Positions 1 through 7,013 of a DNA stretch of 9,181 bases are shown here, piece by piece. The notes under the pieces were generated by a model. It saw only the letters and a program-made list of their open reading frames with translations, did not search any database and was not told the DNA's origin. The DNA comes from Acidobacteriaceae bacterium. GTDB lineage: Bacteria; Acidobacteriota; Terriglobia; Terriglobales; Acidobacteriaceae. The stretch lies in the NCBI GenBank assembly GCA_003152795.1, contig PMBA01000178.1:3447-12627 (forward strand), in the 5' to 3' direction. Position numbers and translations under genes: made by a program. Every line of letters begins with the position of its first letter. The stretch's first letter is position 1.

Positions 1-140
1 GCGAGGCCGATCAAGGCAAGCAGCAGACCGATCAAGCGCGCCGGCCCATGCGAACCCGGAGCGAACCGAAATACCCAGCCGAGAGCACACAGCCCCGCGA
101 CCAAGGGCAGCCAGACGCGGAATATCGTGCCACGATCCAT
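1..140 (-). CDS. Membrane protein, N-terminal fragment (runs off left edge)
   Basis: On the minus strand an ATG at 140-138 opens 46 codons without a stop up to the window edge, so the gene is truncated here. The translation begins MDRGTIFRVWLPLVAGLC and has two hydrophobic stretches, about residues 8-25 and 34-46, separated by a short polar segment (RFAPGSHGPAR). This is typical of a polytopic inner-membrane protein. The second segment (RLIGLLLALIGL) resembles the start of small integral membrane methyltransferases of the isoprenylcysteine methyltransferase type, but the piece is too short to name. A GGAG lies 14 nt upstream of the ATG, too far to be a good ribosome site, and the frame stays open for some codons upstream, so the exact start is uncertain. 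It is divergent from the receptor gene. Confidence 0.55.
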   Translation of the reverse strand, partial: MDRGTIFRVWLPLVAGLCALGWVFRFAPGSHGPARLIGLLLALIGL

Positions 141-750
141 TGGTATTATTTCTACTCCACTTTGCGGGAAAACAGTGGGGAGCGGTGGCACACAAACCGG
201 TACGACACAAGTGATTCAGACGGCGGGATAAATCTACGGAATTTTGTACTCTTGCACGTTTCGCCCTTCAGTTACTCATATATATAGTAGCCATCGCATG
301 GCTGGAACGGTCGGCATTGCCGTTTGGACAATGAGTACGCTGGCATTTCACACCTACTACCTGTTACTGTTTCCCGCGCATTCAAAGTTGTTTTTTGCAA
401 CACCTTTCAATCAGATTAGTCGGCAAGATAGAGGCAGCAGGCAGAACGGTAGTTCAAGACGCAACATTTCGCGCACTTCACGATAGCAAGTGACCGTCGA
501 ACACAAGTTCACGCGGGATCAAGCGGGTATCGACAGCTCAGGTAACCCGCATCACTGATTCGAAACACTCAAAGACAAATCATTGAAGAGAATGGCTGTC
601 TCTTTGGTTAAGTGATTGCTTGACGAGAATGCCAGACGAGCGCGACAAGTCATGTTTTGTTTCTTGCATGCTTCTGGCGGGCGGTCTTTGCCCAACAACT
701 CGTACTGACAAATGCAACCGGCAGGATCTTTACTGCCCAGGAGTCATCTG
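141..750. other. Long divergent intergenic region, no gene supported
   Basis: These 610 bases separate the leftward membrane protein from the rightward receptor. They are visibly poorer in G+C than the flanking genes; for example 241-300 has 24 G/C in 60. Short open frames exist, but their translations lack domains, signal peptides and credible ribosome sites, so I do not call them. A TATATATA run at 279-286 and a TTGACG at 620-625 are promoter-like, but neither has a partner hexamer at proper spacing. The region presumably holds divergent promoters for the two flanking genes. I see no RNA gene, terminator or mobile-element end. Confidence 0.5.
739..743 (+). promoter_or_regulatory. Shine-Dalgarno site fixing the receptor start at 751
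   Basis: AGGAG at 739-743 is followed by seven bases and the ATG at 751. This is ideal spacing, and the ATG opens directly into a classic signal peptide (MKKLALF...). The in-frame ATG at 712 would add 13 residues ahead of the signal peptide and lacks such a site, so 751 is the better start. Confidence 0.8.
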
Positions 751-3700
751 ATGAAAAAGTTGGCGTTGTTTTCGCTTCTTATCTGCCTGGCGGCAGCGCG
801 TCTCGGGGCGCAGGAAGCAACTGGATCCATCAACGGCACGGTTTTCGACGCGCAAGGCGCAGCGGTGGTCAACGCGGATGTTTCCATCACCGATCCTTCT
901 ACCGGCTTTAACCGCACGACGGTTACCGGAGCAACCGGAAACTACAGCATGCCGCTGCTTCCGCCGAGTACTTATATTCTGCGAGTTCATGCTCCGGGCT
1001 TCTCCACCGTGGAACAAAAAGGAATCGCATTGCGGGTCGGCCAAGTCCTGACCATCAACGAAACGCTAAAGGCCGGCGGCGGCAGTGAAATTGTGGAAGT
1101 CACTTCCCAGGCGCCTCTCATCGAGACTTCGAATTCGGAGGTCGTCGGTTCGGTATCGCCCGCGGAAGTTTCCAGCCTGCCGCTGCTGGATCGGAATTTT
1201 GCCGGGCTCGAAACCCTGGTTCCCGGTGTGCGCCAAGCCGAAGGATTCGATCCTACCAAGACGCGCGTCGGAAACATCAGCGTAAATGGCGGCGATGGCC
1301 GCCAAGTCGACACCAACGTTGACGGTGGCGACAACAAGGACCTGGTGGTCGGCGGCATGGTGCAGAATTTCACCATGGAGGGCATTCAGGAATTCAACGT
1401 GGTCACCGATCACTACACGGCGGAAGCCGGACACTCGGTCGCCGCGGTGGTCAATGTGGTAAGCAAGTCGGGGACCAACACGCTGCATGGTTCTCTGTTC
1501 GGGCTGTTCCAGAATAGCGCGTTGAACAAGAACGACTACTTCACTCTGAAGGGTTGTGAAGCCGGCGGCATCTCCGACAGTGATTGTCCCAAGGCGCTGC
1601 TGCACAAATATCACTACGGCGGTTCGATTGGCGGCCCAGTTATCAAGGACAGGTTCTTCTTTTTCGGGGCCTACGAGCAGAAGCGGGAACCGGGCGCGCT
1701 GACGGTTGATCCGGCCACGTTCGCCGACTTGACTACGTTCGCCACCATGACGCAGAGCCTTCCCGGCGGCCCGTACGCATTCCCAGTCAAGACTCTACCT
1801 TCGCCGTACATTGACAATCTCGCAACCATCAAGCTGGATTACAAGATCAACGACCGGCAGAACTTGTCGGTTCGCTATGGGCGGCAAAAATGGACCGCGC
1901 CCAACGACCAACTGGGAAACCCCTTCATCACCGATGGTACGCAGTCGAATTCCGACATCAACAACTTCCACGATCTGACCATTTCCCACAATCTCACCCT
2001 GTCGACCAACAAGGTCAATTCGCTCAATCTCCACTTCCAGGATATGGTCAACACGATTCCGCAATCGCCGCTGAACACGTTTACCTATCCGGTGGTGGGC
2101 GGGGGCACGGTCACGAATCCCAACATCCTGCTTGCGGACGGATCGAGCGTCGGTATCAACGCCAACGTTCCACAGCAAACTTTGATTCGAAAATATCAAT
2201 TTCGCGACGATTTCAACTGGATGCATGGCAAGCACAACATGAAGTTTGGCGGAAACGAAATCTACTTTGCCAAGATGGGTGGTTACTTCTACTCGCAGCT
2301 GGGCTATACCATTTCTCTGTGGGACAATCCGGCTTGCATCGCCGCCAACAATTGCGACACAACAGGATCGGGCGGTTTGTACCCGGCTGGCCTGGAAACC
2401 CCAGGAGCGGTACAGGACATCCTGCTCAATGGTGGGAGCGGTTCGACGGCGCAACCGCCATGGCACTCGCTGGGTCTTTACTACCAGGACGACTACAAGG
2501 TGACTCCGCACTTCACCGTGAATCTAGGGCTGCGGTGGGATGCCAACCTCCACTTCCTTCAGTCGCAACTGGGGAGCAGCCTGACCGACAGCAATAAAGG
2601 AATCTGGGACCTTCGTCAGGTGCTGGCGAGTCCCAACTTCCCAGCCAGCGACCCGGGCGCGCAACGCATCGCCGAAATCGTAGGCAACGCCAGCGACCTG
2701 CAGCGCAGAACTGCCGATCTAAAGGAATTTCAGCCGCGTTTCGGCTTCGCCTGGGACGTGACGGGTAATGGAAAGCACTTGATCCGTGGCGGTTATGGCA
2801 TTTCGCGCGACCAGATCTTCCAGAACATCACGCTTTGGTCGATTCAACAATCCCAAGCCACCATCTACCAGGCCGTGTTCGAAGCGACGGGATCCGCTGC
2901 TCCCGGACTGGGTTGCACGGAAACTGGCACCGGTCCGGTTGCCGCTTGCACTTTCCGTTTCGGCGTCGATCCGCTGCCAGTGCCGCCGGCAGCAACCATC
3001 GACCTCGCCTTCGGTGCCACTCCGCGACTCACCAATCCCAGGATCACCGATCCCTGGTCGCAACAGATGTCAGTCGGGTACGCGTGGCAGGTTTCCCCGG
3101 ATTACGCTTTTTCGGTGGACTACCATCACATCCTGGGCACTCACGAAGAGCGGGTGCTGAACATGAACCCCACGATCGGGACCGTCTGCGACCCGAACTT
3201 CGGCGGCGATCCTGCGAATCCAAGGTGCGTAAATGGTACGGGCACGCGCCTGATGGATTACGTATTCGCCACCACTGGAGTGCCTTGCGCGGGCGATCCC
3301 GTCAATTGCCCTGGGGGCGTCGGTGGCCCGGGGCGCTTTAACAAAATTTACGACTACAGCACGAACAACCGGTCCATGTACGACGGCATCAACATACAGA
3401 TCCGGCGTCGGATGACTCACCACTTTACCTTCCAGGCAAGCGATGTGATTTCCTGGTCACGGTCCTGGGGCGGCTTCCCGGTGGCATCCTACGGCGGAAG
3501 CGGGTTGGCCGTTACTCCGGAGCAGCAATTCCAGCCCAACGAGTTTGGCCCGACGAATTACGACGAGCGCAACCGGTTCGTCTTCAGTGGCGTTTTCCAA
3601 CTGCCGTTTGGGATTGGATTGGCGCCAATCTTTCAAGCTGCGTCGCCTCGGCCTTACAGCTTCCTGGCCGGAACCGATGTCAACGGTGACGGCCGGGTCA

Positions 3701-4062
3701 TCATTGACAGGGTTTGCGAGGGCAGCACCCTGGCAGCGCCGATCACCACTCCAGGTTGCACGATGATCAAGCCAAACACCCTGACTGGTAAGGCTTACGT
3801 CGAGATGGATCTCGGCGCCGACAAGTCGTTTAAACTCGGCGAGCGAGCCAAGTTGACGATCAATTGGCAGTTCTACAACCTGTTCAACCGCGCCAACTTC
3901 TGCAACAGCTACGAGCAGAGCGTCTCAGCAGGCAGCACCTTCAATACGCCGCGGTCATATTGCGGCGGTCCAAGCAATGCGGCTTTCGGCGGCGTTTCCG
4001 GTTACGGGCTGGCGGCAACCAAGTCGCTGACCAGTCAGTTCGGCTTCCGGTTCGATTTCTGA
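751..4062 (+). CDS. Oar-like TonB-dependent receptor with carboxypeptidase-regulatory domain
   Basis: This 1103-residue outer-membrane protein belongs to the large acidobacterial family of Oar-like TonB-dependent receptors. The signal peptide covers about residues 1-20 (cleavage after LGA, before QE). Residues 24-107 form a carboxypeptidase-regulatory beta-sandwich (GSINGTVFDAQGAAV, then a GNYSMPLLPPSTYILRV-type ending). A plug follows at about 125-245 (IQEFNVVTDHYTAEAGHSV, VVNVVSKSGTNTLHG), then KYHYGGSIGGPVIKDRFFFF and a beta-barrel to the C-terminus, which ends in FGFRFDF with the terminal Phe of outer-membrane proteins. D976-x-N978-x-D980-G981 is a DxNxDG calcium-type loop of the kind common in this family. 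The mature protein has exactly 14 cysteines in seven close pairs. I see no clear TonB box. The substrate is unknown; such receptors in acidobacteria are often linked to carbohydrate or peptide uptake. It is probably monocistronic, since a strong terminator follows the stop. Confidence 0.92.
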   Translation: MKKLALFSLLICLAAARLGAQEATGSINGTVFDAQGAAVVNADVSITDPSTGFNRTTVTGATGNYSMPLLPPSTYILRVHAPGFSTVEQKGIALRVGQVLTINETLKAGGGSEIVEVTSQAPLIETSNSEVVGSVSPAEVSSLPLLDRNFAGLETLVPGVRQAEGFDPTKTRVGNISVNGGDGRQVDTNVDGGDNKDLVVGGMVQNFTMEGIQEFNVVTDHYTAEAGHSVAAVVNVVSKSGTNTLHGSLFGLFQNSALNKNDYFTLKGCEAGGISDSDCPKALLHKYHYGGSIGGPVIKDRFFFFGAYEQKREPGALTVDPATFADLTTFATMTQSLPGGPYAFPVKTLPSPYIDNLATIKLDYKINDRQNLSVRYGRQKWTAPNDQLGNPFITDGTQSNSDINNFHDLTISHNLTLSTNKVNSLNLHFQDMVNTIPQSPLNTFTYPVVGGGTVTNPNILLADGSSVGINANVPQQTLIRKYQFRDDFNWMHGKHNMKFGGNEIYFAKMGGYFYSQLGYTISLWDNPACIAANNCDTTGSGGLYPAGLETPGAVQDILLNGGSGSTAQPPWHSLGLYYQDDYKVTPHFTVNLGLRWDANLHFLQSQLGSSLTDSNKGIWDLRQVLASPNFPASDPGAQRIAEIVGNASDLQRRTADLKEFQPRFGFAWDVTGNGKHLIRGGYGISRDQIFQNITLWSIQQSQATIYQAVFEATGSAAPGLGCTETGTGPVAACTFRFGVDPLPVPPAATIDLAFGATPRLTNPRITDPWSQQMSVGYAWQVSPDYAFSVDYHHILGTHEERVLNMNPTIGTVCDPNFGGDPANPRCVNGTGTRLMDYVFATTGVPCAGDPVNCPGGVGGPGRFNKIYDYSTNNRSMYDGINIQIRRRMTHHFTFQASDVISWSRSWGGFPVASYGGSGLAVTPEQQFQPNEFGPTNYDERNRFVFSGVFQLPFGIGLAPIFQAASPRPYSFLAGTDVNGDGRVIIDRVCEGSTLAAPITTPGCTMIKPNTLTGKAYVEMDLGADKSFKLGERAKLTINWQFYNLFNRANFCNSYEQSVSAGSTFNTPRSYCGGPSNAAFGGVSGYGLAATKSLTSQFGFRFDF

Positions 4063-4088
4063 GATTTTCGGATTTCGGATGTGCTTTC

Positions 4089-4118
4089 CTGGGCGCTCGC
4101 AAGAGCGCCCAGTTTTTT
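4089..4118 (+). terminator. Rho-independent terminator after the receptor gene
   Basis: A perfect 10-bp stem (4089-4098 with 4103-4112, core GGGCGCTC/GAGCGCCC) closes a GCAA tetraloop of the stable GNRA type. Six T follow immediately (4113-4118). It starts 26 bases after the receptor stop codon. This is a textbook intrinsic terminator and separates the receptor from the downstream hydrolase. Confidence 0.93.
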
Positions 4119-4144
4119 GGATGCATGCCGACTTGGATGCATGC
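4117..4144 (+). repeat. 12-bp direct repeat between terminator and hydrolase promoter
   Basis: TTGGATGCATGC occurs at 4117-4128 and again, identically, at 4133-4144, giving a 16-bp period with a 4-base spacer (CGAC). Each copy contains the self-complementary cores ATGCAT and GCATGC. The second copy ends just upstream of the -35-like element of the hydrolase gene, so a regulator-binding role is possible, but no regulator is known and the first copy overlaps the terminator T-tract. Confidence 0.7.
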
Positions 4145-4149
4145 GGGCA

Positions 4150-4178
4150 ATGACGGCGCATCTGCGGACGATTATGCT
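4150..4178 (+). promoter_or_regulatory. Candidate sigma70-type promoter of the sulfatase-like gene
   Basis: ATGACG (4150-4155, four of six matches to TTGACA) and TATGCT (4173-4178, four of six matches to TATAAT) are separated by 17 bases. Transcription would start near 4185, only about 7 bases before the ATG at 4192. There is no recognisable Shine-Dalgarno sequence before that ATG, so the transcript would be nearly leaderless. The same TATGCTA string precedes the next gene (6182-6188). Confidence 0.45.
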
Positions 4179-4191
4179 ACGCTGATCGCTC

Positions 4192-6117
4192 ATGAGACGG
4201 TTGGCCATTCTGTTTGGCATCCTCTGGCTTGGAACTGTCTGGCCTGGAACCGCAAGCTGGGCGCAGGCCGTTCCGGCACGAAATTCTCCTCCCGACGTTT
4301 TTCTTATCACCATCGATACCCTGCGCGCCGACCACGTCGCCTGCTATGGATACAAGCAGGTCGAAACGCCCGCACTCGACGCGCTCGCTGCCGATGGTGT
4401 CCGCTTCACCCATGCCTTCACGCACAGCCCGATCACCAACACTTCGCATACTACGATCCTCACCGGGTTGCTGCCCAGCGTGCACGGTGTCACCGACTTT
4501 GGCGTGCCTCTCTCGCCGCAGCATGTAACCGCGGCGGAGTTGCTGAAGCAGCACGGCTACCAAACTGCGGCTTTCATCGGCGCCGTGATTCTCGACAGTA
4601 ATGCACTCGCTCCCGGCCTGGATCGCGGCTTCGATTTCTACGACAACTTTCCCAAGACTGACGGCAAAGATGCCGATGGCAAGAACAAGGAGCGCTGGGG
4701 ACGCGTCGAACGCCGCGGCATGGAAGTCGTCGAGCACGCCGAAGCGTGGTTTGACAAACACCGCACCGGACCTCACTTCGTCTGGGTGCACCTGTTCGAC
4801 CCGCACGATCCCTACGAACCCCCGCCGCCATTCGCGGAGAAATACAAGGATCATTTGTACGACGGCGAAATCGCCTATGCGGATTCCGCGGTCGCCCACT
4901 GGATTGCCTTCCTGAAAAAAGCCGGCGTCTACGACAACGCGATCGTCATAGTCACGGGCGATCACGGCGAAGGCCTGGGCGAGCATGGAGAAGAGACTCA
5001 CGGCCTGTTTCTCTACGACTCGACGCTGCACATTCCGCTCATTCTGAAAACGCCCCTGAAAACTTCAGCGGCCGCACATCACGTGGCCGTGATTGATGCC
5101 GAGGTGCGCACGACCGACATCCTTCCCACCATTCTTGCGGCAACCGGCGTGGCTGCACCGGCGGAACTGAATGGCGAGTCGCTCGTTCCCCTCATCGAGC
5201 AGACGCCCAGCGTCCCGGCGCCGCCCGATCGCGCCCTGTTCGGCGAGACCGACTATCCCCTCCGCTGGGGATGGGCTTCTCTGCGCGCCTTGCGCACTGG
5301 GAACGCCAAGCTGATCGAAGCTCCCCGGCCCGAACTCTACGACCTGCAAGCCGATCCGAAGGAACTGAAAAATCTCTACGCTCCCGACAGTTCGAAAGTG
5401 CAGGCCATGCAGGCCGAGATGGCAAAGTGGAAAGCCAAGCTCCCGCCGCCGGGTACCACTGCCAAGCCCGGAGAAAGCCTGCCCGATCCAAAAGACAAAA
5501 TCGAAGTGCAGAACCTGCTGCACAACGCGATGCTGGCCGGCGACGATAATCGAGCGAGTGACGCGCGCCAGTTCCTCGAAAAAGCGGTGCAACTGGACCC
5601 CACATCTGCGACCGCGCTCCGCCAACTGGGAGAAAGCGAACTTGCAGCTGGAGACTTCACGAAGGCATCGGTCCACTTGAAGCGCGCGTGTGAAATGCGG
5701 CCCGAGGATTCCACCGCCGCGTTCGAAACAGGCGAGGCGATGGAGAAATCCGGCGATTGGTCCGGGGCGCGGAATGCGCTCGAATCAAGCCTGAAGCTTC
5801 AACCCAGCCAAGTGCCCGCGCGGCTGCTGCTGGGCCACGTTTACCTGCAACTGAAGGACGCGAGGAACGCTGCCGACCAGTTCGAGGCAGCGCTGCTGGC
5901 AGATTCGAACAACAGCGAAGGCCGCCTGGGACTGGCCGAAGCGCAAATTCAGCAATCCGATTTTGCGGCTGCCCTGCCCGATCTCGAGGCGTTCACGAAG
6001 TCCGATCCGCGAAACGCCGCTGCCCTGCGATTGCTGGCGCGAACCTATCGCGGCCTCGGCCGGGAGCGGGACGCCAAACGCGCTGAAGAGCAGGCCGCGG
6101 CGGTCGAGAAGAAGTAA
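4192..6117 (+). CDS. Secreted sulfatase/alkaline-phosphatase superfamily hydrolase with C-terminal TPRs
   Basis: The 641-residue product has a signal peptide (about residues 1-24, cleavage after ASWA) and so should act in the periplasm or at the cell surface. The sulfatase fold spans about 33-400. Visible metal and active-site elements are D42 in LITIDTLRADH, the CYGY motif (51-54), HLFDPHDPYEPP (200-211) and D257-H258 in VTGDHGEGLGEHGEE. The position of the sulfatase formylglycine motif CxPxR reads T82-N-T-S-H86 before TTILTG. The modifiable Cys/Ser is therefore absent and Thr82 is the likely nucleophile, as in phosphatase, phosphodiesterase and phosphoethanolamine-transferase relatives. Residues 437-640 form six TPR units in exact 34-residue register (boundaries at 470, 504, 538, 572, 606, 640), probably for protein contacts. 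Automated annotation would say sulfatase; the substrate cannot be told from sequence. The ATG at 4192 is chosen because it opens the signal peptide; it has no clear ribosome site. Confidence 0.88.
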   Translation: MRRLAILFGILWLGTVWPGTASWAQAVPARNSPPDVFLITIDTLRADHVACYGYKQVETPALDALAADGVRFTHAFTHSPITNTSHTTILTGLLPSVHGVTDFGVPLSPQHVTAAELLKQHGYQTAAFIGAVILDSNALAPGLDRGFDFYDNFPKTDGKDADGKNKERWGRVERRGMEVVEHAEAWFDKHRTGPHFVWVHLFDPHDPYEPPPPFAEKYKDHLYDGEIAYADSAVAHWIAFLKKAGVYDNAIVIVTGDHGEGLGEHGEETHGLFLYDSTLHIPLILKTPLKTSAAAHHVAVIDAEVRTTDILPTILAATGVAAPAELNGESLVPLIEQTPSVPAPPDRALFGETDYPLRWGWASLRALRTGNAKLIEAPRPELYDLQADPKELKNLYAPDSSKVQAMQAEMAKWKAKLPPPGTTAKPGESLPDPKDKIEVQNLLHNAMLAGDDNRASDARQFLEKAVQLDPTSATALRQLGESELAAGDFTKASVHLKRACEMRPEDSTAAFETGEAMEKSGDWSGARNALESSLKLQPSQVPARLLLGHVYLQLKDARNAADQFEAALLADSNNSEGRLGLAEAQIQQSDFAAALPDLEAFTKSDPRNAAALRLLARTYRGLGRERDAKRAEEQAAAVEKK

Positions 6118-6132
6118 TCAAAGAAATCCGCT

Positions 6133-6150
6133 GCGGCTCGGCTTCGCCGC
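6133..6150 (+). terminator. Weak hairpin after the hydrolase gene, possible terminator
   Basis: GCGGC (6133-6137) pairs with GCCGC (6146-6150) around an 8-base loop, followed by a T-rich but interrupted stretch (TCATTTATATTCCTTTC). The stem is short and the T-run is broken, so at best this is an inefficient or partial terminator between the hydrolase gene and phoU. Confidence 0.25.
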
Positions 6151-6181
6151 GCTCATTTATATTCCTTTCATATTCCCGCTG

Positions 6182-6187
6182 TATGCT
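6182..6187 (+). promoter_or_regulatory. Candidate -10 element of phoU
   Basis: TATGCT, within TATGCTAG, matches the -10-like string ahead of the upstream hydrolase gene. No good -35 hexamer is present at 16-19 bases, so the call rests on the shared string and position. The implied start near 6194 gives a leader of about 40 bases before the ATG at 6233. Confidence 0.35.
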
Positions 6188-6196
6188 AGCTTGTTT

Positions 6197-6211
6197 GCAG
6201 TTAGCAACTGC
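6197..6211 (+). promoter_or_regulatory. Perfect dyad in the phoU leader, possible operator
   Basis: GCAGTT (6197-6202) and AACTGC (6206-6211) form a perfect inverted repeat around a 3-base centre (AGC). It lies 10 bases after the candidate -10 element and 21 bases before the phoU ATG, a placement suited to a repressor site or a small leader hairpin. It does not look like a Pho box, which is a direct repeat of CTGTCAT-like units. Confidence 0.4.
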
Positions 6212-6232
6212 TGTCGAAGCGCGCGAGTTTCC

Positions 6233-6982
6233 ATGGCCCGAAAACAACCGTCTCCGTCGTCACGAACAAAGCGGCGCCCGACTTCGACGCGATCTCGAGC
6301 AACGGAAGCTCGCCCTCGCGCGCAGGCCCGCAATGAAGATCTGGCTGAAGATGAACTGACGGCTCTGGTCGTCCGCGGCTGCCTGATTGCCCGCGACGCG
6401 GTCTTCAATGTTCGCGACTATCTAGCCGACGGTTCGCGCCTGGCTTTTCTGGCGATCAAGGATTGCGAAAAAGAACTCGACCAGATCGAGCGCAAGATTG
6501 ACGACCAGTTGCCCGAAGCCATCACCCGCGTGGGAGAAGCCAAGGCGCGTGAATTGCTCGCGTGTCTGAAGTTCATTACCGACCTCGAACGCATCGGGGA
6601 CCTGGCCTACAGCGCGGTGATGCAACTGCAATCGCGCCGAGAGAAATTGCCGGCCGCGGATTCCCGCCAGCTCATCGAGATGGCTGCTCTGCTTTGCGAA
6701 ATGCTGGAACAGGTTCATCAGGGATTCCTCCAGCGTGACGTGTCGCACGCGCAAACCGTGCTGCAATCCGATCCGAATGTGGACCGCTTGTGCCATTCCT
6801 TGTTTCAGAGGCATCTCGCGGAGCCGAACACTCCGAGCGGCCAGCAGAATTTCGATATCCTTCTCGCCGCCCAGGCGCTGGAGCGCATTGGCGATCACGC
6901 CAAGAATCTGGCGGAAGAACTCTACGGCCTATCCGAAGGGCGCTCGCTGCGTCACAATGCCAGAAAGCTCTCGACCGCCTGA
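6233..6982 (+). CDS. phoU: PhoU-family phosphate-signalling protein
   Basis: The 249-residue product is an all-helical PhoU-family protein, a cytoplasmic regulator that in well-studied bacteria links the Pst phosphate transporter to the PhoR kinase. The two PhoU repeats carry the metal-binding signature in each half: DLERIGD at 117-123 and ALERIGDH at 215-222 (then AKNLAEELY). These are the expected E/D-rich motifs of the two three-helix bundles. Residues 1-35 are a Ser/Thr/Arg/Pro-rich basic tail not found in typical PhoU, so the protein is slightly longer than the usual 220-235. The ATG at 6233 is preferred: it is the only in-frame ATG before the domain that also lies outside the upstream gene, though the ribosome site is poor (GAG, 5 bases upstream). 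No pst, phoR or phoB gene is in the window. Other PhoU-like proteins serve as accessory regulators of phosphate transporters such as Pit, so the exact partner is open. Confidence 0.85.
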   Translation: MARKQPSPSSRTKRRPTSTRSRATEARPRAQARNEDLAEDELTALVVRGCLIARDAVFNVRDYLADGSRLAFLAIKDCEKELDQIERKIDDQLPEAITRVGEAKARELLACLKFITDLERIGDLAYSAVMQLQSRREKLPAADSRQLIEMAALLCEMLEQVHQGFLQRDVSHAQTVLQSDPNVDRLCHSLFQRHLAEPNTPSGQQNFDILLAAQALERIGDHAKNLAEELYGLSEGRSLRHNARKLSTA

Positions 6983-7013
6983 CAGACTCTGAATAAGTGC
7001 CGCAGCCCCTCAG

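Noticed and set aside
252..286. TTGCAC plus TATATA as a sigma70 promoter
   Set aside because: The spacer would be 21 bases, too long for a functional pair, and no gene start follows at a suitable distance.
675..693. Sigma54-like promoter (TGGCGGGCGGTCTTTGCCC)
   Set aside because: It resembles the GG/GC pattern, but the spacing between the invariant GG and GC does not equal the required ten bases in any register, and no enhancer-type context is visible.
4063..4080. Short direct repeat TTCGGAT after the receptor stop
   Set aside because: Two short low-complexity copies in an AT-rich trailer, with no structural or positional significance beyond chance.
4177..5031. Minus-strand open frame of 284 codons inside the hydrolase gene
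   Set aside because: It is antisense to the sulfatase-fold coding region, whose motifs are clear. It is a shadow frame caused by GC-rich codon bias.
751..6117. Receptor plus sulfatase as a polysaccharide-utilisation operon
   Set aside because: A strong terminator separates the two genes, the hydrolase lacks the sulfatase formylglycine residue, and no SusD-like protein or glycoside hydrolase is present.
5963..6232. Upstream extension of the phoU frame
   Set aside because: The extension overlaps the hydrolase gene in another frame, is Arg/Pro/Ser-rich with no domain, and runs through the inferred promoter. The ATG at 6233 is the sensible start.
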